A stretch of DNA of 64,000 nucleotides from Candidatus Krumholzibacteriia bacterium (GTDB taxonomy: Bacteria; Krumholzibacteriota; Krumholzibacteriia; G020349025). Position 1 is the stretch's first letter. Each line of letters opens with the position of its first letter. This document shows, piece by piece, positions 1 through 8,019 of this stretch. Location: contig DASRJW010000097.1 in the NCBI GenBank assembly GCA_035649275.1, forward strand, positions 26,859 through 90,858. Direction: 5' to 3'. The position numbers and the translations under genes were made by a program. The notes under the pieces were generated by a model that was not told the origin of the DNA, did not search any database, and was given only the letters and a program-made list of their open reading frames with translations.

Positions 1-1
1 C

Positions 2-421
2 CTCCTGGCCCGGGCGGCTTTCGCCAATCGCTTCCGCGCCGAGGTCATCGTCAGCCTGCATGCGAACGCCGCCAGCGATCCGCGCGCCCAGGGGATGGAG
101 GTCTTCCACTTCCCGGGCTCCACCGTCGGCGCGCGGGCGGCGCGCGCCGTTCTCGCGGCGATGCTGGCCGCCTTTCCCGGGCACACCGACCGCGGCGTCA
201 AGGCTGCCCGCTTCGTCGTCCTGCGGGAGACCCGGATGCCCGCCATCCTGGTGGAAGCCGAGTTCCTCACCCACCCGGTGCAGCGGCGGTTCCTCCGCCG
301 CCGGAGCACCCACCGCGGCCTGGCGCGGGCCATCGCCGCCGGGCTCGAAGCGGCGCTGCGACCCGCAGCGCGGCGTGCACGCCGGAGCCGCTCCGTCCGC
401 CCGGCGAGGCGGCGTCGCTGA
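2..421 (+). CDS. N-acetylmuramoyl-L-alanine amidase (Amidase_3), C-terminal part
   Basis: This is the end of a cell-wall hydrolase that cleaves the amide bond between MurNAc and the stem peptide in the periplasm; the start lies outside the window. The frame is open from base 2. It shows the family's signature VSLHANAASDP with a zinc-ligand histidine, then GMEVFHFPGS, and near the end MPAILVEAEFLTHP, which matches the family motif carrying the catalytic glutamate (P.iLVE.gFLsn). The last 30 residues are very rich in Arg and Ala and look like a disordered basic tail. The family call is firm; which amidase subtype it is cannot be told from the fragment. Confidence 0.85.
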   Translation, partial: LLARAAFANRFRAEVIVSLHANAASDPRAQGMEVFHFPGSTVGARAARAVLAAMLAAFPGHTDRGVKAARFVVLRETRMPAILVEAEFLTHPVQRRFLRRRSTHRGLARAIAAGLEAALRPAARRARRSRSVRPARRRR

Positions 422-516
422 CGCGGCGGCTTCGCTGTCCACGGCGGGGCTCGAGCCTTCGGCCTGCAATCACAGCACTGCCTGGACTATCCTCGGCACG
501 GGCGAGGAGGCCGGCC

Positions 517-1578
517 GTGTCACGCAAACCCGCCATGCTCACGCCGCTCACCGACTTCCTCTGCGTCGGCGGCCTCTCCATCCTGGTGTCCCTCGTGGTG
601 CTGCTCGCCGGGGTGCGCTTGCCGCTGCAATACCACTTGCTGATGCACGTCACCAACTTCTTGATCAACGCGCCGCATTTCCTGGTCTCGTACCGGCTGC
701 TCTACGGTTCGCCGCAGCGCCGCGCCGGCTACCGGGCGGTGTCCTTGCAACTGCCCGTGGCGCTCGCGGCGTACCTCCTCTTCGCGCTCGCCGTCTACGG
801 GCAGTACCCAGCAGTGCTCGGCTCCATGATCGGCACCGGCACGTTGCTCCTCGCCTGGCATTACACCGGGCAGGCCTATGGAATGATGGCAGCGTTCGGC
901 TTCCTCGAAGGCCTGCGCTTCAATGACCAGGAGCGCCGGCTGGTGCGGGCGAACCTGTACGTGTTGCTGGCCTGGCACGTGATCTGGGCCCTCGTGGCGC
1001 AGCGCAACATCTTCGCTCCGGTCACTGGCGGCAGCACCCTGCTGACTCCGACGGCGGCGGAGCGGCTGTATCAGACCGCGACCGTGGTGGCGCTCGCCTC
1101 CAGTACCTGCGGCGCCGCCGGACTGCTGCTCATGGCGCGCCGCCTCCGGCGGGTGCCGACGCCACGCATGCTCGCCCCGTGGGTGGCGATCCACCTCTGG
1201 TACGTGCTGCTGTACCGCGAGCCGGCCGCGGTCTTCTGGGCCCAGAACGCCCATGCCTTGCAGTACCTGATCTTCCCGCTGCGGGTGGAAATGAACCGGG
1301 TGGAGCGCGCCGGCAGCGTGGTGGGGCCCGGAGGCCGCCGCAAGCACATGGGTGTCTTCTATTTCGGCACCGTGGTGCTGGGCCTGCTGGTGATGCAGCT
1401 CGGGCCGGAGGCGCTGCAGCTGGGGTTCGACCGGCTCGGCTTCGCGCTACCGCTGCAGCTCGGTGTGGTGGCCTTCGTCAACATCCACCACTACTTCATC
1501 GACAATTACATCTGGAAGCTGCGCAATCCGATGGTGCGCCAGGATCTCTTCGCCCACCTGCCGGCGCCGGCGCGCTGA
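517..1578 (+). CDS. Uncharacterised multi-pass membrane protein with conserved His motifs
   Basis: A 353-residue integral membrane protein of unknown function. The GTG start is supported by a purine-rich GGCGAGGAGG about six bases upstream. At least seven or eight hydrophobic segments are visible. Polar histidine motifs sit next to them: NAPHFLVSYRLLY near residue 50, WHYTGQAYGM near 115 and NIHHYFIDNYIWKLRNP near 325. The repeated membrane-adjacent histidines suggest metal or cofactor binding as in membrane oxidoreductases or desaturase-like proteins, but this is inference and I do not recognise a named family. It stands alone between the amidase and a convergent gene only 9 bases away. Confidence 0.7.
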   Translation: MSRKPAMLTPLTDFLCVGGLSILVSLVVLLAGVRLPLQYHLLMHVTNFLINAPHFLVSYRLLYGSPQRRAGYRAVSLQLPVALAAYLLFALAVYGQYPAVLGSMIGTGTLLLAWHYTGQAYGMMAAFGFLEGLRFNDQERRLVRANLYVLLAWHVIWALVAQRNIFAPVTGGSTLLTPTAAERLYQTATVVALASSTCGAAGLLLMARRLRRVPTPRMLAPWVAIHLWYVLLYREPAAVFWAQNAHALQYLIFPLRVEMNRVERAGSVVGPGGRRKHMGVFYFGTVVLGLLVMQLGPEALQLGFDRLGFALPLQLGVVAFVNIHHYFIDNYIWKLRNPMVRQDLFAHLPAPAR

Positions 1579-1587
1579 AGCGCACCG

Positions 1588-2508
1588 TCATTGCAGCACG
1601 AAGGTCACCCGGTCGCCCGCATTGCCTTGGCCGCTGGAGCGGCTCGTCTCCAGGCGCCCGGCCTCGACACCCAAGCAAACGAGGAAGTCCTTCGCGGTCT
1701 GAGCGCGCTTCTCCGCCAGCGCCCGTTGGCTTTTGGGATCGCGGCTCTCGGAGCAGTGACCCTCGAGGCGCAGCGCGGCGTTGGGGTCCCGCAGCAGCGC
1801 TCCTGCCATCGCCGTGAGTTGGGTGCAAGCCTCCTGGTCGAGCTCGGCGCTGCCGCGTTGGAACAGGACGTCCCGGAGTTCGGCGGACATCGGCGTACTG
1901 GCCACCAGCACCAACTCTCCAGAACAGAGGATGGTGGCAGGGGAGAGCACCGGCTCTTCCAGAGGAATCCGGTCCGCGAAGCGCTCGCGGAGCTTCGCCT
2001 GCACGAGCGGGTCCGAAAGGTCGAATTCCCGCAGCTTCACCGGCTTCCCGAGGTGGATCCCGGCCCCGAGGGCGTAGACCTTCCACACCAGTTCAGAGCA
2101 GTACACGCTCGTGTCGGACCATTCGAAATACGAATCGTACGGTCGACCGAGAAACGATTCGGCGGCGGTTTGCAGCCGCATCACCGCGTCTGCGGACAGC
2201 TGGCTCTCCGCATCACGGAGGCGCATCACGACGTAGCGACCCTCGACGCCGTCGGCGATCCACTGGGAGAGCGGCGTCCGCCGCACCTTGTCCGCCGCTT
2301 CCAGCACCTCGATCGATGCACCCCGCCGCAGGATCAGACCCATGTGGCTGTAGACGGAATGGGTCGCCTTCTGGATCGCGACGCTCTGGGACGAGCGCGA
2401 GGTTTGGAAGATGATGTCCCAGGAATGCAGCTCGTCGGCACGCAGGGTCGTGGTCTGCAACGCCAGGAGAAGGAGGGCCTGCAACGATCTCTTCTTGCCT
2501 GCTGACAT
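1588..2508 (-). CDS. YiiX-type permuted papain-like hydrolase fused to OmpA domain
   Basis: A 306-residue exported protein joining two domains. Residues 1-24 are a signal peptide (LQALLLLALQTTTLRA). Residues 27-190 match the permuted papain-like YiiX/YaeF cysteine hydrolases: DIIFQTSRSS, then THSVYSHMGL with the likely catalytic His55, then VYCSELVWKVY with the likely nucleophile Cys137. This fold is usually an amidase or thioesterase. Residues about 205-306 look like an OmpA C-terminal peptidoglycan-binding domain (LFQRGSAELD, GHCSESRDPKSQRALAEKRA). The protein should therefore be held on the cell wall in the periplasm. The substrate is unknown. It overlaps nothing and is convergent with the membrane protein gene upstream in the window. 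Confidence 0.8.
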   Translation of the reverse strand: MSAGKKRSLQALLLLALQTTTLRADELHSWDIIFQTSRSSQSVAIQKATHSVYSHMGLILRRGASIEVLEAADKVRRTPLSQWIADGVEGRYVVMRLRDAESQLSADAVMRLQTAAESFLGRPYDSYFEWSDTSVYCSELVWKVYALGAGIHLGKPVKLREFDLSDPLVQAKLRERFADRIPLEEPVLSPATILCSGELVLVASTPMSAELRDVLFQRGSAELDQEACTQLTAMAGALLRDPNAALRLEGHCSESRDPKSQRALAEKRAQTAKDFLVCLGVEAGRLETSRSSGQGNAGDRVTFVLQ

Positions 2509-2535
2509 CGAGTCCCCAGGGAATCCGGCGGGTGT

Positions 2536-3126
2536 TCAGGCGCTGTAGCCGAGCTCGTGGCGCTGCGGCCGGAACCAGCCGGCGGGTTCGAGGGGTTCGA
2601 AAGCGTTGCACCAGGTCAGCTCGCCTTCGTACACGTGCAGCGTCACCGCCTTGGTGTCGAAGGGATTCTCGATCGTGTGGTACTCGAAGGGCGGGATGAG
2701 GGCGCCGGCGGCGCCGATGTCGGAAAGGACCGTGCCGCGCTGGCGGAAGAGGATGCGACCCTGGTCCTCGCGCTCGCGATCGTAGGAAGTGACCCGGATC
2801 CGCCCGTCGTAAACGCACTCGACGCACCAGTGCCCCGCATGGTCGTGGAGCGGCGTCCCCTGCCCTGGTCCCCACACCATGACCACGACACTGAAGCGTC
2901 CCTTGGGATCCAGAAACAGGCGCCGGCGGGCGTAGCCCGTGGGCACCGGCTGCAGGAACGGCTCGGGCATCGGGACCCGGCCCTGTCCGAGCTCCTCCAT
3001 GAGCGCGGCCTTGACATCGGCGCAAATGGCGCGCGTGTCCGCGGCCGCGGCGGCATGATCGAGGCGGCGGAGCAAGGGAAGGAGCGGCGCGAGGTTCGAT
3101 TCGAGGTCCACGGTGCCCCCCGACAC
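2536..3126 (-). CDS. Cysteine dioxygenase-like cupin protein
   Basis: A 196-residue cytosolic cupin. Cysteine dioxygenases oxidise cysteine (or related thiols) to the sulfinic acid with a mononuclear iron held by three histidines. The metal motif is visible as GTPLHDHAGHWCVECVYDG (two His of the first cupin motif, with a Cys in the position used for the Cys-Tyr crosslink in some members), and the third His lies in PPFEYHTIENP. The rest matches the family in length. It begins with GTG; no good ribosome site is seen, so the start could be a little downstream. Substrate could be cysteine or 3-mercaptopropionate; the sequence does not decide. It lies 27 bases upstream of the YiiX-OmpA gene on the same strand. 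Confidence 0.75.
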   Translation of the reverse strand: MSGGTVDLESNLAPLLPLLRRLDHAAAAADTRAICADVKAALMEELGQGRVPMPEPFLQPVPTGYARRRLFLDPKGRFSVVVMVWGPGQGTPLHDHAGHWCVECVYDGRIRVTSYDREREDQGRILFRQRGTVLSDIGAAGALIPPFEYHTIENPFDTKAVTLHVYEGELTWCNAFEPLEPAGWFRPQRHELGYSA

Positions 3127-3211
3127 GGAGCGCGCCGGCTCAACGAGCTCTGGAGGCGGGAAGAGTCGGCGGCTGCTCTCAGCCTAGCACACGAGACCGG
3201 AAGCTCTGCAA

Positions 3212-3295
3212 GCGAGGCTTCACCGCGAGGAGGGGAAAAGCGAGGCTTCAGGCGCGAGGATGGGCATGGGAGGCTTCAGCCGCGAGGACCGGCGT
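3212..3295. repeat. Three imperfect 28-bp tandem repeats
   Basis: Three head-to-tail units (3212-3239, 3240-3267, 3268-3295) share the core GCGAGGCTTCA followed by GCGAGGA; the first unit has a one-base deletion compensated by an extra base in its tail. The last unit overlaps the end of the epimerase-like gene, so the repeat may have moved its stop codon. No function is evident. Confidence 0.6.
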
Positions 3296-3749
3296 GAGGC
3301 AAGCGCTGCGCCGGGACGCAGCCGGGTCGTGGCGCTTCGGAGAGTTCGAGGAGGACGCCGCCGAGGGACTTCGGGTGCACGAAAGCGATGCGCTTGCCGT
3401 GTGCGCCGAGGCGTGGTGTCTTGTCGATCAGCTCGACGCCTTGCGCAGCGAGGGCGGCCATGGCGTGTTCGAGGTCGGGAACGGTGAGACAAAGGTGATG
3501 GATCCCGCCACCGCGTTTGGCGAGGAACCCGGCGATCGGGCTGTCCGGGGCGGTGGGACAGAGGAGCTCGACGGTGGCTTCGCCGGCCTGGAAGAAAGCG
3601 GTGCGCACCTTCTGCTCCGGAACCTCTTCGATGGAGGCGGGGCCGGCGCCGAAGAGGAGCGTGTAGAGACGGATCGCTGCCTCGAGATCCGGGACAGCGA
3701 TCCCCACGTGGTCGATCTTTTGGATTTTTTCCGGCACTGCGGTCTCCAT
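3276..3749 (-). CDS. mce: Methylmalonyl-CoA epimerase-like VOC protein
   Basis: A 157-residue vicinal-oxygen-chelate protein, most like methylmalonyl-CoA epimerase, which interconverts the R and S forms of methylmalonyl-CoA in propionate metabolism. It has two beta-alpha-beta-beta-beta modules: IQKIDHVGIAVPDLEAAI at the start with the first metal His, and GGIHHLCLTVPDLE near residue 80 with the second; the catalytic/metal Glu is in GVLLELSE near residue 135. I use the ATG that gives METAVPEKI; another in-frame ATG at 3767 would add six residues. The open frame extends far upstream but that part is not coding. The C-terminal 17 residues are encoded by the tandem repeat region and have no family counterpart. 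Confidence 0.8.
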   Translation of the reverse strand: METAVPEKIQKIDHVGIAVPDLEAAIRLYTLLFGAGPASIEEVPEQKVRTAFFQAGEATVELLCPTAPDSPIAGFLAKRGGGIHHLCLTVPDLEHAMAALAAQGVELIDKTPRLGAHGKRIAFVHPKSLGGVLLELSEAPRPGCVPAQRLPHAGPRG

Positions 3750-3907
3750 CGGGGTCGCTCTCGCCATTCTCGCTAATTCGCGCCTGGGCGTCCAGACGAA
3801 GATCCGCCGCGAGGCCGCAGAGGAGCAGGCGGGCGGATCTCTGCGCCCACTCCGCCCGCCAGCGACCCGGACCGGGCAGCTCTCGAGGCGCACCGCAAAG
3901 GTTCTGT

Positions 3908-3933
3908 TAGAATCGGCCCCCCATCGAGCGCCA
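3908..3933 (+). promoter_or_regulatory. Possible -10 element before the channel gene
   Basis: TAGAAT at 3908-3913 lies 20 bases before the ATG at 3934. No convincing -35 is seen 16-18 bases upstream. The same TAGAAT hexamer occurs before serC and before the biosynthetic cluster, so it may be a favoured -10 here. Confidence 0.3.
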
Positions 3934-4698
3934 ATGGACACTGCTGCAGAAGGGCACCGTCTTGTCGGACGTCGAGGACGGAATGGCCGCAGGCGGGGCC
4001 CCGCGAGCCTTCGGGCTCGAGGTGCCGCAGTGAGTGCGGAGGCAGGGAGCGCCGTCTCCGCTTGGCGCGAGCACCGCTTCCTGCAGCTCCTCCTCTGCGT
4101 CGTCGCCGGCATCATCCTGCTGCCCTTTCTGGCCAAGTTTCGGATCGTCCTCCTCGTGATCCAGGTCCTGCTCCTCAATGGGATCTTGGTGGCGATGTCG
4201 GCCAACCGACGCCGCTCGGTCCTCCGCCGGTTCTTGTTCGGCGCCTGCGCCGTGAATATCGCGCTGCAGGCAGTGAGCCTGCGGCTGCCCACGACCGTGC
4301 TGCCGCACGTCGCCGACGCCGTGGGAGCCGTGGTTCTCGCCCTCTGCGTCGTGGCCATCCTCACCCACGTATTCCGGAGCGCCGACATCACCGCCGACAC
4401 GATCTTCGCCGCCATGGTCGCCTACATGTTCCTGGCGCTGGCTTTCTCCCGCGCCTTCGTGATCATGCAGGCCGTGTCCCCCTCCAATTTCGGTCTGCGC
4501 GAAGGTGTGAATATGGACCTGGAGCTTCTCTACTTCAGCTTCGTCACCATTGCTACGCTCGGTTACGGCGACGTGACCCCGCGACTCCCCAGCGCCCAGA
4601 TGCTGGCGGTGCTGGAAGCGGTCATCGGGCAGTTCTACGTCGCCGTGCTCATCGCTTGGCTGGTCAGCGTCTATGCCGGCCGGCGCAGGAGGGGATGA
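3934..4698 (+). CDS. Potassium channel-like membrane protein (ion_trans_2)
   Basis: A 254-residue inner-membrane protein with six predicted helices and a potassium-channel selectivity filter, TIATLGYGDVTP, near residue 207, followed by the final pore helix (FYVAVLIAWLVSVYA). The helix before the filter (ITADTIFAAMVAYMFLALAF) is the pore-lining outer helix. No arginine ladder is present, so voltage sensing is unlikely. The first 32 residues are Arg/Gly-rich and poorly protein-like; a GTG at 4030 giving VSAEAGSAVSAW is an equally good start. It lies 3 bases before the next gene and probably heads an operon with two other transport-type membrane proteins. Confidence 0.8.
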   Translation: MDTAAEGHRLVGRRGRNGRRRGPASLRARGAAVSAEAGSAVSAWREHRFLQLLLCVVAGIILLPFLAKFRIVLLVIQVLLLNGILVAMSANRRRSVLRRFLFGACAVNIALQAVSLRLPTTVLPHVADAVGAVVLALCVVAILTHVFRSADITADTIFAAMVAYMFLALAFSRAFVIMQAVSPSNFGLREGVNMDLELLYFSFVTIATLGYGDVTPRLPSAQMLAVLEAVIGQFYVAVLIAWLVSVYAGRRRRG

Positions 4699-4701
4699 CG
4701 C

Positions 4702-5361
4702 ATGACCCTGCTCCGGTTCGTCCGCCGGAACCTGGAGCCCGTGGACCGGCTGGGCGAGACCCTCTTCGGTCTCATCATGGCCCTCGGGATCACCGGCGCT
4801 GCCAGGCTCGGCATCGACGAGGCCGACAACCGGAGCCTCTTCATCGCCGTGCTGGGATGCAACATCGCCTGGGGTATCGTGGACGGGGCGATGTTCGTTC
4901 TCGCCCAGCTCTTCGAGCGCGGCCGCCAGGCGCGGGTCGTGCGCGCCGTCCGCGCCGCACCCGATGATGCCACCGCGCTGCGCCTGGTGGCCCGGGAGGT
5001 CGACGGGCGTTTGGAGGCGCTGACGACCGGGGAGGAGCTGGAGCAGGTCCACCGCTGGATCCTGACGCTGGCGCGCCGCACGACGCCACGTCCCGCCCGC
5101 GTCACGGGGGCCGATTTCCGCGGTGGCCTCGCTGCCGCGCTCGTCGTCTTCCTGGCCACCGTACCGGTGGTGATTCCTTTCCTGGTGGTGCGGGACGTGT
5201 GGTGGGCGACGCGCCTTTCCAACGCCACGGGCCTGGTGCTGCTCTTCGGATTGGGTTCCCTCTGGGCTCGGTTCACCGGATCGAACCCGGCACTCACAGG
5301 ACTCGGCGTCGCCGCCCTCGGCATCCTGCTCGTGGTTGTCACCATCCTGCTCGGTGGCTAA
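4702..5361 (+). CDS. VIT/CCC1-like small membrane protein
   Basis: A 219-residue membrane protein with about five hydrophobic segments: two near the N-terminus (LFGLIMALGITG and LGCNIAWGIVDGAMFVL), a soluble helical middle, then three at the C-terminus. The layout and the GITGAARL / WGIVDGAMF pattern recall vacuolar-iron-transporter-like proteins that move divalent metals, but the match is partial and the transported ion is unknown. It lies between a K+-channel-like gene and a cation/proton antiporter gene with spacings of 3 and 12 bases, which fits an ion-homeostasis operon. Confidence 0.6.
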   Translation: MTLLRFVRRNLEPVDRLGETLFGLIMALGITGAARLGIDEADNRSLFIAVLGCNIAWGIVDGAMFVLAQLFERGRQARVVRAVRAAPDDATALRLVAREVDGRLEALTTGEELEQVHRWILTLARRTTPRPARVTGADFRGGLAAALVVFLATVPVVIPFLVVRDVWWATRLSNATGLVLLFGLGSLWARFTGSNPALTGLGVAALGILLVVVTILLGG

Positions 5362-5373
5362 GGAGGAACACGC

Positions 5374-6465
5374 ATGGGAATCCTGCTGAGAGAGCTGCGG
5401 CACAACAAGCTCTACTGGTTTCTCGTCTTCGTGCCCGCCGTCCTGGTGGCCGAGCAGGTGGCGCCCGAGTCGCACACGCTGCTCTTCGTGCTCTCCGTGG
5501 TGGCCGTGGTGCCGCTCGCCGGTCTGATGAGCCGCGCCACCGAGAGCGTCGCGGTGAAAACCGGTGATCTCATCGGCGGCTTGCTCAACGCCACGCTCGG
5601 CAACTTGACCGAGCTCGTCATCACCATCGCCGCGCTCCGCCAGGGGATGCTCGATCTGGTCAAAGCGGCGCTGGCGGGGGCGATCGTGACCAATACGTTG
5701 TTCATGCTCGGCGCGTCGTTCCTTCTCGGCGGTCTCCGGCACCGCGCCCAGGAATTCAATCCGCAGACCGCCCGCGTGCAGTCGGGGATGCTCCTCCTGG
5801 CCACGATCGCTCTGCTCATCCCCTCCGCCATGAGCCGCGTCGAGGGCGCCGCCGTGCCTCGCTTTCTGCAGCAATTGAGCCTCGGCCTCTCCGTCGTGCT
5901 CATGGCGAACTATGGCCTGAGCCTTCTCTTCTCGCTGAAGACGCACCGGGAGGTGTTCGCCTCCGCCGGGGGCGGCGGTCATGGTGAAGAGGAGGAGGCG
6001 TGGCCGTTCTCCCTGGCTCTGGTGTTGCTGATCGTGATCACCGTTGTCGTGGCGCTCGTGGCCGAGATCTTCGTCGAATCGGTCCAGGAGGCGGCCCTCC
6101 ACCTCGGCATGACCCCGCAGTTCGTCGGCTTCGTGGTCGTGTCTCTGGTCGGCGGCGCCGCGGAGATGGCGGCTGCTTTTTCGGGGGCACGCAAGAACCG
6201 GCTCGATATCAGCGTGGGTATCGCCATGGGCAGCTCGACGCAGATCGCGCTGTTCGTGGCTCCGCTTCTCGTGTTCCTGAGCTACGTCCTGGCGCCGACG
6301 CCCATGGACCTGGTCTTCCCCGGCGGTGCGGTGCTCATGGTGCTGCTCAGCACCCTCACTGTTTCGCTGGTCACGAGCAGCGGCCGGGCGGCCTGGTACT
6401 CCGGAGTGCAGCTCCTCGCCGTCTACCTCGTTTTCGCCGTGACGCTCTACCTGCTGCCGCAGTGA
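5374..6465 (+). CDS. cax: Calcium/proton antiporter (CaCA/CAX family)
   Basis: A 363-residue inner-membrane antiporter exporting Ca2+ (or another cation) against H+. Both alpha repeats are visible: GGLLNATLGNLTELVITI (residues about 68-85) and GGAAEMAAAFSGARKN (about 262-277), each with the essential Glu, plus GSSTQIALFVAP after the second. An acidic loop between the halves contains GGGGHGEEEE. Family members usually read GNATEL and GNAAEH at these places; here they are GNLTEL and GGAAEM, so the second repeat has lost both the Asn and the His. A clear AGGAGG ribosome site precedes the ATG. Helix count is about eleven. Confidence 0.88.
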   Translation: MGILLRELRHNKLYWFLVFVPAVLVAEQVAPESHTLLFVLSVVAVVPLAGLMSRATESVAVKTGDLIGGLLNATLGNLTELVITIAALRQGMLDLVKAALAGAIVTNTLFMLGASFLLGGLRHRAQEFNPQTARVQSGMLLLATIALLIPSAMSRVEGAAVPRFLQQLSLGLSVVLMANYGLSLLFSLKTHREVFASAGGGGHGEEEEAWPFSLALVLLIVITVVVALVAEIFVESVQEAALHLGMTPQFVGFVVVSLVGGAAEMAAAFSGARKNRLDISVGIAMGSSTQIALFVAPLLVFLSYVLAPTPMDLVFPGGAVLMVLLSTLTVSLVTSSGRAAWYSGVQLLAVYLVFAVTLYLLPQ

Positions 6466-6482
6466 CGCGGGGGAACCACAAG

Positions 6483-7829
6483 GTGAAGGGCCGCTTCCTA
6501 CTGGCGCTCCTTTTCGCCGCCGCGCCGGCCGCGGCCGCGGAGGACGCGCCCGTCGAGGCTTCCGAGGCGACGCCCGCCGGTCTCCTGAGCGGAGCCGGCG
6601 AGGGCTGGAGCTGGGCCTCCGGTTTCGATGCGGTGCTCGCCGGCTTTGCTTACGGCCGCCCGCTGTTCGAAAACGAGCGCCCCGATCCGAGCGGGGACCT
6701 CGGCGGCAACTGGTTGGAAGGCTACGCCGAGCCGTGGCTCCGCGGGGAGATCGCCGTCGGGCGGAGTCGAGTGAGAGGCGAGCTCAGCCTCCTCGCCACC
6801 GGAACCGGGGGCGCGTCGGACGCATCTGTCGGCGGGAACGCGGCAGCGCTACGAGTCGAACAAGCCCACGTGGCCTGGACCTCGGGGGATCTCTGGCCGG
6901 GACTGGGAACCGATGCCTTCGAGCTTCGGGCCGGCAGGCTCGACTTTGGCCTCGGCACGGGGATCGTGCTCCAGCTCGGCGGAGCGAACGGGGGTGAACG
7001 TGGCGCCTATTACCTCGCCCCGCGCCAGGCTTGGGACTTCGGCGTGGTGGCTCGCTTCGCCCAGGGGCCGCACACGGTTCGCGCCTACTACCTCGACCCG
7101 GACACGCCGGCGCCGGAAGAAGAGGCACGCTTTGCCGGCTTCGATGTCGAGGTCGAGCTCGCCGGCGGGAAAGTGGTGCCGGCAGTGTCCTGGTTCCAGG
7201 CCTTCGACGCCGCGGACTCGACACGCGAGGGGCTGAACGTTCTCTGTCTCCGGACCGGGGCGTCGCCGCTCGGCGCGCTGCCGGATCTGCGCCTGGATGG
7301 AGAGGTGGTGAGCGAGCGCAACGGCGACCTCCTGCGGGCCTGGGGCTGGTACGCCGCCGCTGGTTACCACCTCACGGCGCAGCCCTGGGCACCGTCGCTT
7401 CGCTATCGCTACGCCGAGTTCAGCGGCGACGACCCGAGCACCACGCGCAGCGAGCGCTTCGATCCGCTGCGCTACGGCTACACGGACTACGGCGACTGGT
7501 ACCAGGGCGAGATCTACGGCGTCTACTTGCTGACCAACGCGGACCTCCGGAGTCATCAAGTCACGCTCGGGGCGACGCCGATCGATGCCCTCGGGCTGCG
7601 GCTGGTCTTCTGGGACTTCTCTCTCGACCGGCCAGCCCCCCTCGAGTCCGGCGAGGAGGTCCGGCATTTGGGCGGGGAGGTCGACTTGATGGCGGAATGG
7701 GAGGTTTCGCCCGCCGTCTCCGTGACGCTCGTCGCCGCGAGCGCCTGGCTCGACGACGTCCTGAAGGAGGAGTTCGGACGCTCCGGCGCGCTGTCGTACG
7801 TGATGCCATGCGTCACGGTGAGCTATTGA
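6483..7829 (+). CDS. Outer-membrane beta-barrel protein (alginate-export/porin-like)
   Basis: A 448-residue exported protein with a GTG start 17 bases after the antiporter gene. Signal peptide: VKGRFLLALLFAAAPAAAAEDA. The mature part is a series of alternating strands rich in Trp, Tyr and Arg (for example GYHLTAQPWAPSLRYRYAEF and GLRLVFWDFSLDRP), with RLDFGLGTGIVLQLGG typical of AlgE-like 18-strand exporters, and it ends in VMPCVTVSY, an aromatic C-terminus as expected for barrel insertion. Substrate unknown; it may be the outer-membrane exit for the operon's transport function, but barrels of this type are also generic porins. Confidence 0.7.
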   Translation: MKGRFLLALLFAAAPAAAAEDAPVEASEATPAGLLSGAGEGWSWASGFDAVLAGFAYGRPLFENERPDPSGDLGGNWLEGYAEPWLRGEIAVGRSRVRGELSLLATGTGGASDASVGGNAAALRVEQAHVAWTSGDLWPGLGTDAFELRAGRLDFGLGTGIVLQLGGANGGERGAYYLAPRQAWDFGVVARFAQGPHTVRAYYLDPDTPAPEEEARFAGFDVEVELAGGKVVPAVSWFQAFDAADSTREGLNVLCLRTGASPLGALPDLRLDGEVVSERNGDLLRAWGWYAAAGYHLTAQPWAPSLRYRYAEFSGDDPSTTRSERFDPLRYGYTDYGDWYQGEIYGVYLLTNADLRSHQVTLGATPIDALGLRLVFWDFSLDRPAPLESGEEVRHLGGEVDLMAEWEVSPAVSVTLVAASAWLDDVLKEEFGRSGALSYVMPCVTVSY

Positions 7830-7876
7830 GCCGCAGTGCTGGCGTGATCACCTGCCTTCGGATCGGCCCCGGGAGC

Positions 7877-7905
7877 TTGACGGTCGCGAACTTCCCCGCA
7901 ATACT
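7877..7905 (+). promoter_or_regulatory. Promoter for the RND efflux operon
   Basis: TTGACG (7877-7882), a 17-base spacer and AATACT (7900-7905). This sits about 110 bases ahead of the adaptor start in an otherwise gene-free gap of 190 bases, so the operon probably has a leader of about 105 bases. Confidence 0.5.
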
Positions 7906-8019
7906 GCAGATCGTTTCCGGGTTTGGCAGCACGAAGGCTCCCCGGCGTCCTCAGGCCTACCTAGAAGTCGGGGTTTGTCGTAAGGCGCCCATCCGCGTGG
8001 GGTTCCGCGGGAGCATCCC

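Noticed and set aside
3907..6102. Long minus-strand frame (731 codons) rich in Glu, His and Gln
   Set aside because: It is antisense to three membrane-protein genes with clear motifs, and its composition is typical of a shadow frame.
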